Program-made: the position numbers and the translations under genes | Shown here: positions 34,996 through 45,142 of the stretch, one piece after another | How positions within the stretch are numbered: the first letter of the stretch is position 1 | Layout of the letters: each line of letters starts with the position of its first letter | NCBI RefSeq assembly: GCF_963678635.1 | Contig: NC_087063.1 | Coordinates: 21,458,701 to 21,522,700, forward strand | Source: Symsagittifera roscoffensis | Lineage: Eukaryota > Xenacoelomorpha > Acoela > Convolutidae | Length of the DNA: 64,000 nucleotides | Direction of reading: 5' to 3' | The notes under the pieces: generated by a model | Database searches by the model: none | Told to the model about the DNA's origin: nothing | The model's input: the letters and a program-made list of their open reading frames with translations, nothing else

Positions 34996-35519
34996 AATTG
35001 CCTAATCAAAAAAATTGAATTGAGCGCTAACTCAACTGAACTAACTCTTTTACCTGTTTTTACAAAAAGGCTGATAAAAATTTCTCCGTGCACGTTTTTG
35101 GATGTGATCGACACATACTCTTACTTTTGGAAGTAAGTGTTCTGAGATTCATTTTCCCCTTATCTGAATAGATTTCAAAGGTTCCAGAAAATAGATTTTT
35201 TAAAAAAAATTCGGACCTACCTATTCTTGAAGTGAGGTTTGGAAAATGTTCAAAGATAAGTTTTCTCAACTCACATTGCTGGGTATTTTCGACTGTTGAG
35301 TTTGAAGATACGTCAAATTCAATTTTTTTTGTATCGTTCTCTAGTGCTGTACAGTTGCGTTTGGCAGATTTGTTCGTTTTGCCTAAATAAAGGAGTTGAA
35401 ACTTGCGACACTTTGATGCCCAACCTTAGAAGGAAATCGTTTCCAAAAAAGGTTTTTCTCAGTCCCCTTGGTTATGAATAGCTTCTAGTATATTGCCTTC
35501 TATCTATATGACTGAGATT

Positions 35520-35800
35520 CTACGATTACTGTTCCTATCGCTTTTATGATGCTACTGAGCCCCTGGTATGCTCGCTTAGTAGTTTGGTCAACTGGCTCTA
35601 TGTTCAGAAGCAACTTTTGATTTGAAAATCGGGTAAAGAGTCCTTTTTTATAAATAATGATAGGCTAGGTGATTCAATCTGAGTTTCAGTCTCAAATGGG
35701 TTATTGTATGCCAAAGATATCTTTAGTGTTTTCTGTAATTCTTAGCGTTCCTGAGAAAATACTGTTCTAATAGATATTTCTACTCTATCTCGTAATTTGT
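35520..35800 (-). pseudogene. Gypsy protease remnant, copy A
   Basis: Reads ETETQIESPSLSLFIKKD; B and C have ETEIQIDSPSLSFFIKKD. By position this is the aspartic-protease active-site strand, where the family has D-S/T-G. In copy A the Asp is Glu and the Gly is Pro, so the protease is dead. Confidence 0.6.
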
Positions 35801-35847
35801 TAGTTTCATTTTCTTTATCAAACGCCAATATTTTAAAATCGTCTAAA

Positions 35848-36420
35848 TTAAGCGAAATTCGGGTCTGTATTAGTGTCCGGCTGATGACTTACATCTTCAG
35901 CCCCTATGTTTGCTTGGTCGACGATGTTACCTAAACTTGTGGTCTTCCTCCACTTCTGCAGTGTTTTGCGAAATGGCCCTTTCGTCCACAGTTTTTGCAA
36001 GAACTTTGTCTTGCTGAGCATACAGAGAGGTGTCTTTTTTGAAAGATTGCCCACAGTTTCGGAACTTATGCGTTTCAGATATTTGAAATTATTGGTTCAT
36101 TTTTACGTTTCGTAATTGTCTTCGAGAAATATGCAGCTGCGTTTTTTACATACTGCTGGTGGCTTGGGTTCCTTTTTCATGGACGAGCAGATAACCTAGC
36201 ACATTTCAAGATTTAAGTAATTAATACAGAGTTTCTTCTGTATCTCCACGTCACACATGTTTGTATTAAAGATATCCCTTTGTCTAAGGCTAGGTAAAGC
36301 TGAGAAATGAGTTTTTTGTCGATGTCTCCTTTTTGTAGTTCGTTGAATTTGTTAATGTCTTCTTGCCTGCATGTTTTTGCTTCTTCGGTGTAGTTGTTTA
36401 ACACTGCTTTATATCTCGCC
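35848..36420 (-). pseudogene. Gag remnant with CCHC zinc knuckle, copy A
   Basis: The nucleocapsid zinc knuckle lies at 35,958-35,999 on the minus strand, in a different frame from the longest open one. B and C read CKNCGRKGHFAKHC at the same position (C-x2-C-x4-H-x4-C). Upstream Gag sequence is broken by stops. A normal role would be packaging of element RNA; this copy cannot make the product. Confidence 0.75.
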
Positions 36421-36636
36421 TCTCCATTTTGTTGCTGCGTAATATCTTCGGTCTCAACAGGTTGTTCAAGAATAGGAACATGTATTGGTTAGCGTTCTGG
36501 TGCGTCAATAATGTCGTCTGTGTCTACGGAATTTTTTGCTATGACTGTGAGATGGAAATTTTCTGCCAATTTTTTTCAATAGTGGGGGATGTCGTTTGCT
36601 GAATGGTTGCAGAAGAATTCTAATCCTCGTAGATTT

Positions 36637-36655
36637 GAATCGATTGACTACACCA
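36637..36655 (-). promoter_or_regulatory. Putative primer-binding site, copy A
   Basis: Immediately inside the right LTR the minus strand reads TGGTGTAGTCAATCGATTC, starting with the TGG expected opposite a tRNA CCA end. It resembles the serine-tRNA primer site known from insect 17.6/297 elements (TGGCGCAGTCGG...), with changes. The tRNA assignment is tentative. Confidence 0.5.
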
Positions 36656-36972
36656 TGTAAAAGAATTCTCTTGAAAATCCTAAATATAAAACTAAGAAAC
36701 GATGGTTAAAGTAGAGATGTGTTTTAAAAAGGTACAAACTACGCTATCCTATTTGTTTAAAATAGACTAAAACGGAGTTAAAAGACAAGAAAGATTAACA
36801 AGGTCTGATTGTTCGAAACAATGCTAACAAAATGAGCATTGGTTGTCCAAAAGCTACATCAATGTTGACGGGTAGTTAATTGAAACATCATAGCAGCTGT
36901 ATCACTTAATGTTTGTATAGCAATACCGTGAAAAGGTAAGTTGATGAGATCAAGATTGATCAATACATCACA
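36656..36972 (-). repeat. LTR of copy A (5' LTR in element sense)
   Basis: Plus strand starts tgtaaaagaattctct and ends atacatcaca. It pairs with 31,226-31,543. Homologous LTRs sit at 42,106-42,423, 45,768-46,084 and, truncated, 52,354-52,595. Confidence 0.85.
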
Positions 36973-37173
36973 ATCCGTTTGCCGTTAAATTTGATAAACG
37001 GCTGAAAACCTTTTGTCGGAGCAAAAAATTTGCTTTATTTTGAAAAGTTACATTCATAACTTTCTCAGTTTATCTCAGTCTGCCAGTCATTCCACTATTT
37101 CAGAGTCCTTATAAAATGAAGTTGAAATTGATTATCACCGGTTCGTTTCTATTCGCACAAAATATTGGTATCG

Positions 37174-37491
37174 GGAACAACCGTACAATTCACATCCCAC
37201 CGAATCGATTAAGGGGGAAGAAAATGTGAAATTTCTAAAAACTAGCTTTGAGTATATTCGTTCACAATTGACCCACTTTGTTTAAAAAAAGTGAATTAAA
37301 ACCATAATTTGTGTAAATTAATTGCATACAAAAGCAATCCCGTTTCAAAAACAAGGAAAACAAACTTCATCTGCGCTTTTGTATCAGCTGCATATTCTTT
37401 GAAGAAATAATTTTCATGTTTATTTCATGCCTTGGGAGGGCATTCTTTGGTACGTCATTTAGGTGGAACGGGAAGATTGTACGGTTGATCC
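37174..37491. mobile_element. Merlin-derived MITE, copy 1
   Basis: The left end GGAACAACCGTACAATTCAC and the right end GAAGATTGTACGGTTGATCC are inverted. Both ends, for about 60 bp, resemble the two ends of the Merlin element at 62,692-63,792. Examples are aatcgattaaggggg here against aatcgattatggcggg there, and the gggcattct block. Possible 8-bp flanks are weak in this copy but clearer in copy 2. Confidence 0.75.
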
Positions 37492-38495
37492 AGATACTTT
37501 ATGACAGCAGCAAAACCACACATGTTCACTCTCTGGTTCAGCCAATTGCTTGAAAGGTTCGGATTATTTTCCGACGGATTCTCTTTGATAGGAAGTCCTG
37601 GAAGTTTAAGTGCACAATTTCGACAAATATTAGTCCCATTCCATTAATCGTGTTGCTATAACATCGTTTTTATTCTTAAATTGCTCCAGAAAAACGACAA
37701 AATTCCTCTGATTCTCCGTTGGGAGGGACTCGTTAAGCAAAAAACATTGGTTAGTGTCGGTAAAATTCTGCGGGTTTTTCCGAGTTTCAAAGCAAATTAC
37801 GGATTATTTGTGCAGGTGATGTATTTTTTCAGACAAAATTCTACTTTTCAATTTTTCAATCAGCCAAAGCGTATTGTTTTTTAAGCTCAAATTCAAAAAA
37901 TTTTATAACTGATCATAATTTTTCAAATTATAAAAACTAAGAGATTGCCGATTGGACCAGTTTGGGACAATTGAAGACTTTCGCTAAAGCAAACATTACT
38001 CTATGACCATTAAAAGTCAGTCGGATACGAGCAGTCTTGTTGTTCCGAACTTCGAAGAGAGTGAGGAACATATATGCTTGGGTTGGTTCGTTTTTTGTTA
38101 GCTCAGACCGATTTCTAAACAAGTTGACTGAGTATGGGTAGGGTTCCGAAAATCTGAAAATCGATCCGAAAATCGATCTTTGGATTGGCGAGTAAATTTG
38201 CTTGCACAAGGCTAAAATACGCGGAGAATCGCATCGCTGGTCGAATGGTGCTTTGACGTTTTCAATACGCGAATGGTTCCAATTTGAATTGTGGCCCTTT
38301 TAAGTTGGTCATTTTATTGTTCCAAATTTTGAAGAAAACAATAGTTATGATCGGTGTGGTTTTTTTGTTTCAGTCAATTTTCGCCGATCGAAATAATAGT
38401 TTTCGACAAAAATTTTAAAACCCATAGGCGATATAGACTTCCTGAGTTCAAACGTAAAATGACGTTTCACCTTATTCTGGGCTAAATTATACGCT
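37492..38495. repeat. R repeat unit (partial)
   Basis: Carries the R blocks ctccgttggga.ggactcgtt, tacgagcagtcttgttgttc, gatctttggattgg.gag, ttcaatacgcgaatggttcc and gagttcaaacgtaaaatga. Downstream it runs into integrase sequence of copy B. The minus strand has a coding-like stretch around 37,620-37,740 (SLPTENQRNFVVFLEQFKN). Related stretches occur in other R units (HPNGEPE, ENDNLRIKNDVLA), hinting at an old ORF of unknown family. Confidence 0.7.
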
Positions 38496-38830
38496 GACGG
38501 GAACTTGGATAAATTGTCGAAGCAAACTAAAACGTATTTTTTTGGTCCCGACACAATGCGTAAAAGTCACGTAAAATCTAATTCCTCGTCTTAAATTGAC
38601 TCTACTACGGTGGGAAGTTTTCCGATTTGTGAAGAAGGTATCAATGGCTTTAGGACTTACCGGCCTTGACACATTCGATACAATTTTCCGCGTGGACATG
38701 TATCTCTCGGTAAATCTTTGGCCATCACACGTATTGAAGGGCTAAGTTTTTCATGACAAACTGACCAGGATGGGCTTTATGATTTCTGGATATTATTGTT
38801 GTTCTTAAACTGGCTGCGGTAAATAGGCGT
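38496..38830 (-). pseudogene. Gypsy integrase remnant (zinc-binding domain and start of core), copy B
   Basis: The minus strand reads NHKAHPGQFVMKNLALQYV, a stop at the usual WW position, WPKIYREIHVHAENC, then CIECVKAGKS. This is a complete H-x3-H ... C-x2-C zinc-binding arrangement typical of retroviral/Gypsy integrases. After a frame change comes PLIPSSQIGKLP-like sequence, then KKYVLVCFDNLSKFPSAYNL, the start of the catalytic core around the first Asp. The rest of the core is missing: sequence passes into an R repeat near 38,495. It normally inserts element cDNA; this copy is broken by stop, frameshifts and truncation. Confidence 0.8.
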
Positions 38831-38917
38831 CCGCCAAAGTAAAAGCGTTAACAAGTAAATTATCTAAACAATATTTATATTAATTTCCCAATTAAGCAAT
38901 ATCTTATTTGAGATTTT

Positions 38918-39235
38918 TTAGAAATGGCCTTTTTTGATCTTTTTGAAAACGATGTCTTTATCGGGTAATAGGTCCATGAATTTCGTGTCAATCCTTTCCT
39001 GCCAATTAAAAGGAATTAATTTAGGTTTCGGCTGTGAGTCGATTTTCTTCAGAGAATATGGGTTAAAATGGGTATTTACAGCGGGGAGTTCGGTAAACTT
39101 CCAGTTGTGCGGCTTTTTCTTGTGAGACAAATTTTGGTTGCTTACCAATTTTAACAGCATAGCGTTAAATCTGAAGTCGACTGTTTGGCACTCTGGAGAA
39201 CACAATTCGGTTTTGTTGTGAAAGTTTTGACACAC
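38918..39235 (-). CDS. Unassigned ORF between RNase H and integrase, copy B
   Basis: A 105-codon open frame, Lys/Asn-rich, with PECQTVDFRFNAMLLKLVS and LIPFNWQERIDTKFMDLLPD. It lies in the linker between the RNase H ending and the integrase zinc finger, so it is probably part of the original Pol polyprotein. No domain recognised. Confidence 0.35.
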   Translation of the reverse strand: MCQNFHNKTELCSPECQTVDFRFNAMLLKLVSNQNLSHKKKPHNWKFTELPAVNTHFNPYSLKKIDSQPKPKLIPFNWQERIDTKFMDLLPDKDIVFKKIKKGHF

Positions 39236-39283
39236 TTAGAAATTCGTACGGTCGTGAATAGTTTGAAGCTGATCAGCAGCGTA

Positions 39284-39800
39284 TTAGATTAAATAATTTC
39301 TCTCCATTTTTAGTCGTTTTGTTCTCATGGTTTTACCAAGTTTGTGGCTCTGTGGTCTCCGACAGGGATAAACCAGCATTATGTTTTTAGCAGAACTCTT
39401 TTCGTATCTAGCTTTAAATCCGGATTCTTGATCCAATCGAATAATTTGAACGTTGTCTGAAATGAACTGTTCTCTGTGGCTATTCAATTGAGGTTTTCTC
39501 ATTGCTTCATCAAAGCCTAATAACATCCCTTTTTTACGCACTGATGCTATAGCGAACTGTTCGTCTTGTTCTGAAATCGGTGTTGGTCTGCTCGTAGGAT
39601 AGCGTAAAAGATAATCGTCAATCCCCAACTCTTTTCCTTGCATATAATTCACTGAAAACGTATGTCGTAACGGAGTAATTTATCAGCCCACCTAGTTATT
39701 TTGGTTGGGTGGTTTTGGCTTATCGGTCCTCTCCTAATGCCTGATATGTTCTTTATGATCGGTTAGAATCAAATATGTGACCTTAAGAAGTAATTTTCAA
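39284..39800 (-). pseudogene. Gypsy RNase H end, copy B
   Basis: Includes DHKEHIRH-like sequence near 39,740, then SVNYMQGKELGIDDYLLRYP and SRPTPISEQDEQFAIASVRK. The last open frame runs 122 codons to 39,284. A frame break precedes SVNYM, as in copy A. Confidence 0.75.
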
Positions 39801-39849
39801 ATTTTTCCGTTGACCAAACTAGTCTTAGCATTTCAATTCCTTTTTGGTG

Positions 39850-40451
39850 TTTTTCAACGAAAGTGTTGCTAAAAGTGTTGCGACGAGAGTGTTGCTAAGT
39901 TAGGGATGATTTTGTTGAAATCGTATACTGAGCCCATCAGTGATTCAATGTCTTTTAAGCAGTTTGGTTCTCCCAGATTTTTGACTGCGTCAGCTTTGTG
40001 TGTCAGGGTTTTCGTTCGAGGTTGTTGATTTTAAATCCAAACCATTCGGTTTTGTGCGTTAGGAACTTGCATTTTTCCCGGTTAATAGATAAATCCGTGT
40101 CGTATAGTGTTTTCAACACTTTAAGAACTGTTTCACTATAGTTACAGGCTGTTCCGACAATAGTTAGAAATATCTCACCTAGATAGCAATGGGTATTTGG
40201 TCATTTCCTCACTAGAATATCCATATTACGTTGGGCATTTCACGCAGTCCGTAAAATCCGGTTTTAAAACGGTATGAGGCTTTTATGTCTCCACCCCCAA
40301 TATTAGAATTACATTGGTTACTTGCCTTAGAAGATAGTAAAATCTCGCTATTACCACACTTAAGTCCTATTCTTGAGAACCATACCGAATTTGCAGTATT
40401 TCCGCTAATCGTGAGAGCTACATTACCTATTAATTTGAATAAGTTCGTCAT
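39850..40451 (-). pseudogene. Gypsy reverse transcriptase, copy B, with YLGE at the catalytic site
   Basis: Blocks in order: GGGDIKASYRFKTGFYGLRE, then after a frame break CYLGEIFLTIVGTACNYSET, VLKVLKTLYDTDLSINREKC, and KFLTHKTEWFGFKINNLE, equivalent to the family's KCxFxxxxxxFLGF. YLGE lies at 40,174-40,185 exactly where Ty3/Gypsy RTs carry Y-x-D-D, so both catalytic aspartates are replaced. Later EPNCLKDIESLMGSVYDFNK matches the thumb/connection region. The frame is open around YLGE but broken on both sides. Copy C carries the same substitution. Confidence 0.8.
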
Positions 40452-40694
40452 TTGAAAGTGGTTTCAGTAGATTTGCTTAATGAAAAAAATTGAATTGAGC
40501 GCTAACCTAACTGAACCGTCTCTTTTACTGGTTTTTACAATCAGGCTGGTAAAAAAAATCCGCCGTGCACGTTTTTTGGAGTTGATCGACAAATAGTTTT
40601 ACTTTTGGAAGTAAGTGTACTGAGATTCGTTTTCCCTTTATCTGAATAGGTTTCGAAGGTTCCATAAATTAGATTTTTTTAAAATTTTTTGGAT

Positions 40695-41252
40695 CTACCT
40701 ATATTGTAGTAGTGCTTGGAAAGTGTTCAAAGATATGTTTTCTAAACTGGCCTCGTTGGGTGTTTTCGACTGTTGAAATGGTAGATTCGCCAGATTCAAT
40801 TTTTTTTTACTTTTCGGTAGTGCTGTACAATTGAATTTGGCAGATTTGTTCGTTTTTCTAAATAAAGGAGCTGAAACTTGCGACACTTTGATGCCCAATC
40901 TTAGAAGGAAATCGTTTGCCAATATGTTTTTCTCAGCCCCCTTGGTTATGAATAGCTTCTAGTTATTTGCCTTCTATCGTTTTGACTGAACTTTAACTAT
41001 TACTGTTCCTATCACTTTTATGATGCTACTGAGCCCTTGGTATGCTCGCTTAGTAGTTTGGTCCACTGACTCTATGTTCAGGAAGCAACCTTTGTTTCGA
41101 AATTTGTGTAAATAGTCCTTCTTTATAAAAAATGATAGGCTAGGTGAGTCAATCTGAATTTCGGTCTCAAACGGGTTTTTCGTATCCCAAGGATTTCTGT
41201 AGTGTTTTCTGTATTTCTTAGCGTTCCTGAGAAAATACTGTTCTAATAGCAT
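40695..41252 (-). pseudogene. Gypsy protease region, copy B
   Basis: The first frame (40,974-41,252) has ETEIQIDSPSLSFFIKKDYL and then NIESVDQTTKRAYQGLSSII and KVIGTVIVKVQ. This gives the retropepsin strand order with D-S-P in place of D-S/T-G at codon 35 of the open frame. The second frame (40,695-40,922) has NDFLLRLGIKVSQVSAP, matching the llGxDfLxxxg end of retropepsins. The Gly-to-Pro change and frame break mean no active protease. Confidence 0.65.
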
Positions 41253-41380
41253 CTTCTACTCCATCTCGTATTTTGTTAGTTTCAGTTTCTTCGACAAATG
41301 CCAATATTCTAAAATCTTTTAAATTAAGCAAAATTCCGGATCTGTATTAGTTTCCTGCTGATGACTGGCATCTTCAGCCT

Positions 41381-41900
41381 CTATGTTTGCTTGTTCAACG
41401 ATGTTACCTTGGAGTTGTGGTCTTCCTCCACTTCTGCAGTGTTTTGCGAAATGGCCCTTTCGTCCACAGTTTTTGCAAGATTTTTCTCTTGCTGGGCATA
41501 CAAAGAGGTGTCTTTTTTGAATGGTTGCCCACCGTTTCGGAACTTCTGGGTTTCTGATATGTCAAGGGTTGGTTCTTTTTTATGATTCGTATTTGTGTTT
41601 GAGAAATATGCAGCTGGGTTTTTTACGTACTGCGGGTGGCCTGGGGTTCTTTTTTCATGGTAGAGCATATAAGCTAGCACATTTCAGGATTTAAGTAATG
41701 GATACAGAGTTTCTGTTTGACCTTCTTTGTCTAAAGCTAGGTAAAGCTGAGAAATCTGTTTTTTTTTGTGAATATCTCCCTTTTGTAGTTCGTTGAATTT
41801 ATTAAAGTTTTCTTGTCTGCATGTTTTTGCTTCTTCGGTGTAGTTATTTAACACTGCTCTATATCTCGCCTCTCAATTTTGTTGCTGCGTTATATCTTCG
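41381..41900 (-). pseudogene. Gag remnant with zinc knuckle, copy B
   Basis: CKNCGRKGHFAKHC at 41,436-41,477, followed by RSGGRPQLQGNIVEQANIEA. The longer open frame upstream (MLAYMLYHEKRTPGHPQYVK ... KFRNGGQPFKKDTSLY) is offset by one base from the knuckle frame, so a frameshift lies at about 41,490-41,515. The same frameshift is in copy C. Confidence 0.8.
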
Positions 41901-42086
41901 GTCTCAACAGGTTGTTAAAGAATAGAAGCATGTATTGGTTAGCGTTCTGGTGCGTTAATAATGTCGTCAGTGTCTACGGAATTTTTTGCTATGATTGTGA
42001 GATGGAAATTTTCTGCCAATTTTTTTCAATTGTGGGGGATGTCGTTTGCTGAATGGTTTCAGAAGAAGTCTAATCCTCGTAGATTT

Positions 42087-42105
42087 GAATTGGTTGACTA
42101 CACCA
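42087..42105 (-). promoter_or_regulatory. Putative primer-binding site, copy B
   Basis: TGGTGTAGTCAACCAATTC directly inside the LTR; same position and start as in copy A. Confidence 0.45.
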
Positions 42106-42423
42106 AGTAAAAGAATTCTCTTGAAAAATCCTAAATAGAAAACTAAGAAACGATGGTTAAAGTAGAGATGTGTTTTAAAGAGATACTAACTACGCTATCC
42201 TATTTGTTTAAAATAGACTAAAACGGAGTTAAAAGACAAGAAAGATTAACAAGGTCTGATTGTTCGAAACAATGCTAACAAAATGAGCATTGGTTGTCCA
42301 AAAGCTACATCAATGTTGACGGGTAGTTAATTGGAACATCATTGCAGCTGTATCACTTAATGTTTGTATAGCAATACCGTGAAAAGGTAAGTTGATGAGA
42401 TCAAGATTGATTGATACTTCACA
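42106..42423 (-). repeat. LTR of copy B
   Basis: Homologous to 36,656-36,972 over full length. The inner end reads AGTAAAAG instead of TGTAAAAG, so the terminal TG/CA is altered; the outer end is intact (...ttcaca). Confidence 0.85.
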
Positions 42424-42626
42424 ATCCGTTTGCCGTTAATTTTGATAAACAGCTGAAAAAACCTTTTGTCGGAGCAAAAAATTTGCTTTGTTTTGAAAAG
42501 TTACATTTACAACTTTCTCAGATTATCTCAGTCTGCCAGTCATTCCACTATTTCAGAGTCCTTATAAAATTAAGTTGAAATTGATTATCACCGGTTCGTT
42601 TCTATTCGCACAAAATATTGATATCG

Positions 42627-42946
42627 AGAACAACCGTACAATTGATCCCCCACCAAATCAATTAAGGGGGAAAAATGTGAATTTTCTAAAAACTAGCTTT
42701 GAGTATAGTCTATATTCGTTCACAATTGACCCAATTTGCTTAAAAAAAAACGAATTAAAAAATCAATTTGTGTAAATTAACTGCATACAAAAGCAATCCC
42801 GTTTCAAAAAAGGAAAATCAATTTCATCTGCGCGTTTGTATCAATTGCATACTCTTTAAAAAATTAATTTTCAGGTTTAATTCATGCTTGGGGGCATTCG
42901 ACGGGAGGTAAGTTAGGTGGAGAGGGGAAGATTGTACGGTTGATTC
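42627..42946. mobile_element. Merlin-derived MITE, copy 2
   Basis: Same ends as copy 1 (AACAACCGTACAATT left; AATTGTACGG-type inverted right end). The flanks tGATATcg (42,619-42,626) and aGATATtt (42,947-42,954) share GATAT, a plausible decayed 8-bp target duplication as in Merlin. Confidence 0.75.
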
Positions 42947-45100
42947 AGATATTTTATGACAGCAGCAAAGTCACATATATTCACTCTCTGGTTCAGCCAA
43001 TTGCTTGAAAGCTTCAGATTATCTTCCAATGGAATCTCTTTGATGGGAAGTTTAGCTGAACTCTTATCGTATCTAGCTTTAAATCCGGATTCTTGATCCA
43101 ATCAAACAATTTGAATGTTGTCTGAAATGAACTGTTCTCTGTGGCTATTCAATTGAGGTTTTCTCATTGCTTCATCAAAGCCTAATAACATCCCTTTTTT
43201 ACGCACTGATGCTATAGCGAACTGTTCGTCTTGTTCTGAAATCGGTGTTGGTCTGCTCGTAGCATAGCGTAAAAGATAATCGTCACTCCCCAACTCTTTT
43301 CCTTGCATATAATTCACTGAAAACGTATGTCGTAACGGAGTAATTTATCAGCCCACCTAGTTATTTTGGTTGGGTGGTTTTGGCTTATCGGTCCTCTCTT
43401 ACTGCCTGATATGTTCTTTATGATCGGTTAGAATCAAATATGTGACCTTAAGAAGTAATTTTCAAATTTTTCCGTTGACCAAACTAGTCTTAGCATTTCA
43501 ATTCCTTTTTGGTGTTTTTCAACGAAAGTGTTGCTAAAAGTGTTGCGACGAGAGTGTTGCTAAGTTAGGGATGATTTTGTTGAAATCGTATACTGAGCCC
43601 ATCAGTGATTCAATGTCTTTTAAGCAGTTTGGTTCTCCCAGATTTTTGACTGCGTCAGCTTTGTGTGTCAGGGTTTTCGTTCGAGGTTGTTGATTTTAAA
43701 TCCAAACCATTCGGTTTTGTGCGTTAGGAACTTGCATTTTTCCCGGTTAATAGATAAATCCGTGTCGTATAGTGTTTTCAACACTTTAAGAACTGTTTCA
43801 CTATAGTTACAGGCTGTTCCGACAATAGTTAGAAATATCTCACCTAGATAGCAATGGGTATTTGGTCATTTCCTCACTAGAATATCCATATTACGTTGGG
43901 CATTTCACGCAGTCCGTAAAATCCGGTTTTAAAACGGTATGAGGCTTTTATGTCTCCACCCCCAATATTAGAGTTACATTGGTTACTTGCCTTAGAAGAT
44001 AGTAAAATCTCGCTATAACCACACTTAAGTCCTGTTCTTGAGAACCATACCGAATTTGCAGTATTTCCGCTAATCGTGAGAGCTACATTACCTATTAATT
44101 TGAATAAGTTCGTCATTTGAAAGTGGTTTCAGTAGATTTGCTTAATGAAAAAAATTGAATTGAGCGTTAACCTAACTGAACCGTCTCTTTTACCGGTTTT
44201 TACAATCAGGCTGGTAAAAAAAATCCGCCGTGCACGTTTTTTGGAGTTGATCGACAAATAGTTTTACTTTTGGAAGTAAGTGTACTGAGATTCGTTTTCC
44301 CTTTATCTGAATAGGTTTCGAAGGTTCCATAAATTAGATTTTTTTTAAATTTTTTGGATCTCCCTATTCCTGTAGTAGTGCTTGGAAATTGTTCAAAGAT
44401 ATGTTTTCTAAACTGGCCTCGTTGGGTGTTTTCGACTGTTGAAATGATAGATTCGCCAGATTCAATTTTTTTTTCTTTTCGGTAGTGCTGTACAATTGAA
44501 TTTGGCAGATTTGTTCGTTTTTCTAAATAAAGGAGCTGAAACTTGCGACACTTTGATGCCCAATCTTAGAAGGAAATCGTTTGCCAATATGTTTTTCTCA
44601 GCCCCCTTGGTTATGAATAGCTTCTAGTTATTTGCCTTCTATCGTTTTGACTGAACTTTAACTATTACTGTTCCTATCACTTTTATGATGCTACTGAGCC
44701 CTTGGTATGCTCGCTTAGTAGTTTGGTCCACTGACTCTATGTTCAGGAAGCAACCTTTGTTTCGAAATTTGTGTAAATAGTCCTTCTTTATAAAAAATGA
44801 TAGGCTAGGTGAGTCAATCTGAATTTCGGTCTCAAACGGGTTTTTCGTATCCCAAGGATTTCTGTAGTGTTTTCTGTATTTCTTAGCGTTCCTGAGAAAA
44901 TACTGTTCTAATAGCATCTTCTACTCCATCTCGTATTTTGTTAGTTTCAGTTTCTTCGACAAATGCCAATATTCTAAAATCTTTTAAATTAAGCAAAATT
45001 CCGGATCTGTATTAGTTTCCTGCTGATGACTTGCATCTTCAGCCTCTATGTTTGCTTGTTCAACGATGTTACCTTGGAGTTGTGGTCTTCCTCCACTTCT

Positions 45101-45142
45101 GCAGTGTTTTGCAAAATGGCCCTTTCGTCCACAGTTTTTGCA
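45101..45142 (-). pseudogene. Gag zinc knuckle, copy C
   Basis: C-x2-C-x4-H-x4-C in the same frame relation as copy B. One substitution (gcgaaatgg to gcaaaatgg on the plus strand) lies within it. Confidence 0.75.

Larger units (their letters stand above)
31226..36972 (-). mobile_element. Ty3/Gypsy LTR retrotransposon copy A (old, defective)
   Basis: Minus-strand element bounded by two LTRs of about 318 bp, each TGT...ACA. The right LTR is followed inward by TGGTGTAGTCAATCGATTC, in primer-binding-site position. In minus-strand order the body has gag zinc knuckle, degenerate protease, reverse transcriptase with an internal deletion, and the RNase H end. Past about 33,850 there is no recognisable integrase; instead an unassigned region with Pro/Thr-rich ORF remnants leads to the left LTR. 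No matching target duplication is visible (left flank ...tgct, right flank atcc). The LTRs differ at many sites, so the insertion is old. Confidence 0.85.
38496..42423 (-). mobile_element. Ty3/Gypsy copy B (3'-truncated, most complete Pol)
   Basis: In minus-strand order: LTR (42,106-42,423), PBS-like site, Gag zinc knuckle, protease, reverse transcriptase, RNase H end, linker ORF, integrase start. The 3' end and second LTR are missing, replaced by an R repeat. The coding region has several frameshifts and stops. The segment from 39,387 rightward was duplicated in tandem to make copy C. Confidence 0.85.
39387..43051. repeat. 3,665-bp tandem duplication, unit 1 (contains copy B)
   Basis: Starts ttagcagaactctt; the second unit starts ttagctgaactctt at 43,052. 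The first unit ends gatgggaag, and the second continues past that into ttatggaata at 46,701. Shared tt at the break. Confidence 0.9.

Noticed and set aside
31222..36976. Target site duplication for retroelement A
   Set aside because: Left flank (tgct) and right flank (atcc) do not match. Both flanks have been rearranged, so none is claimed.
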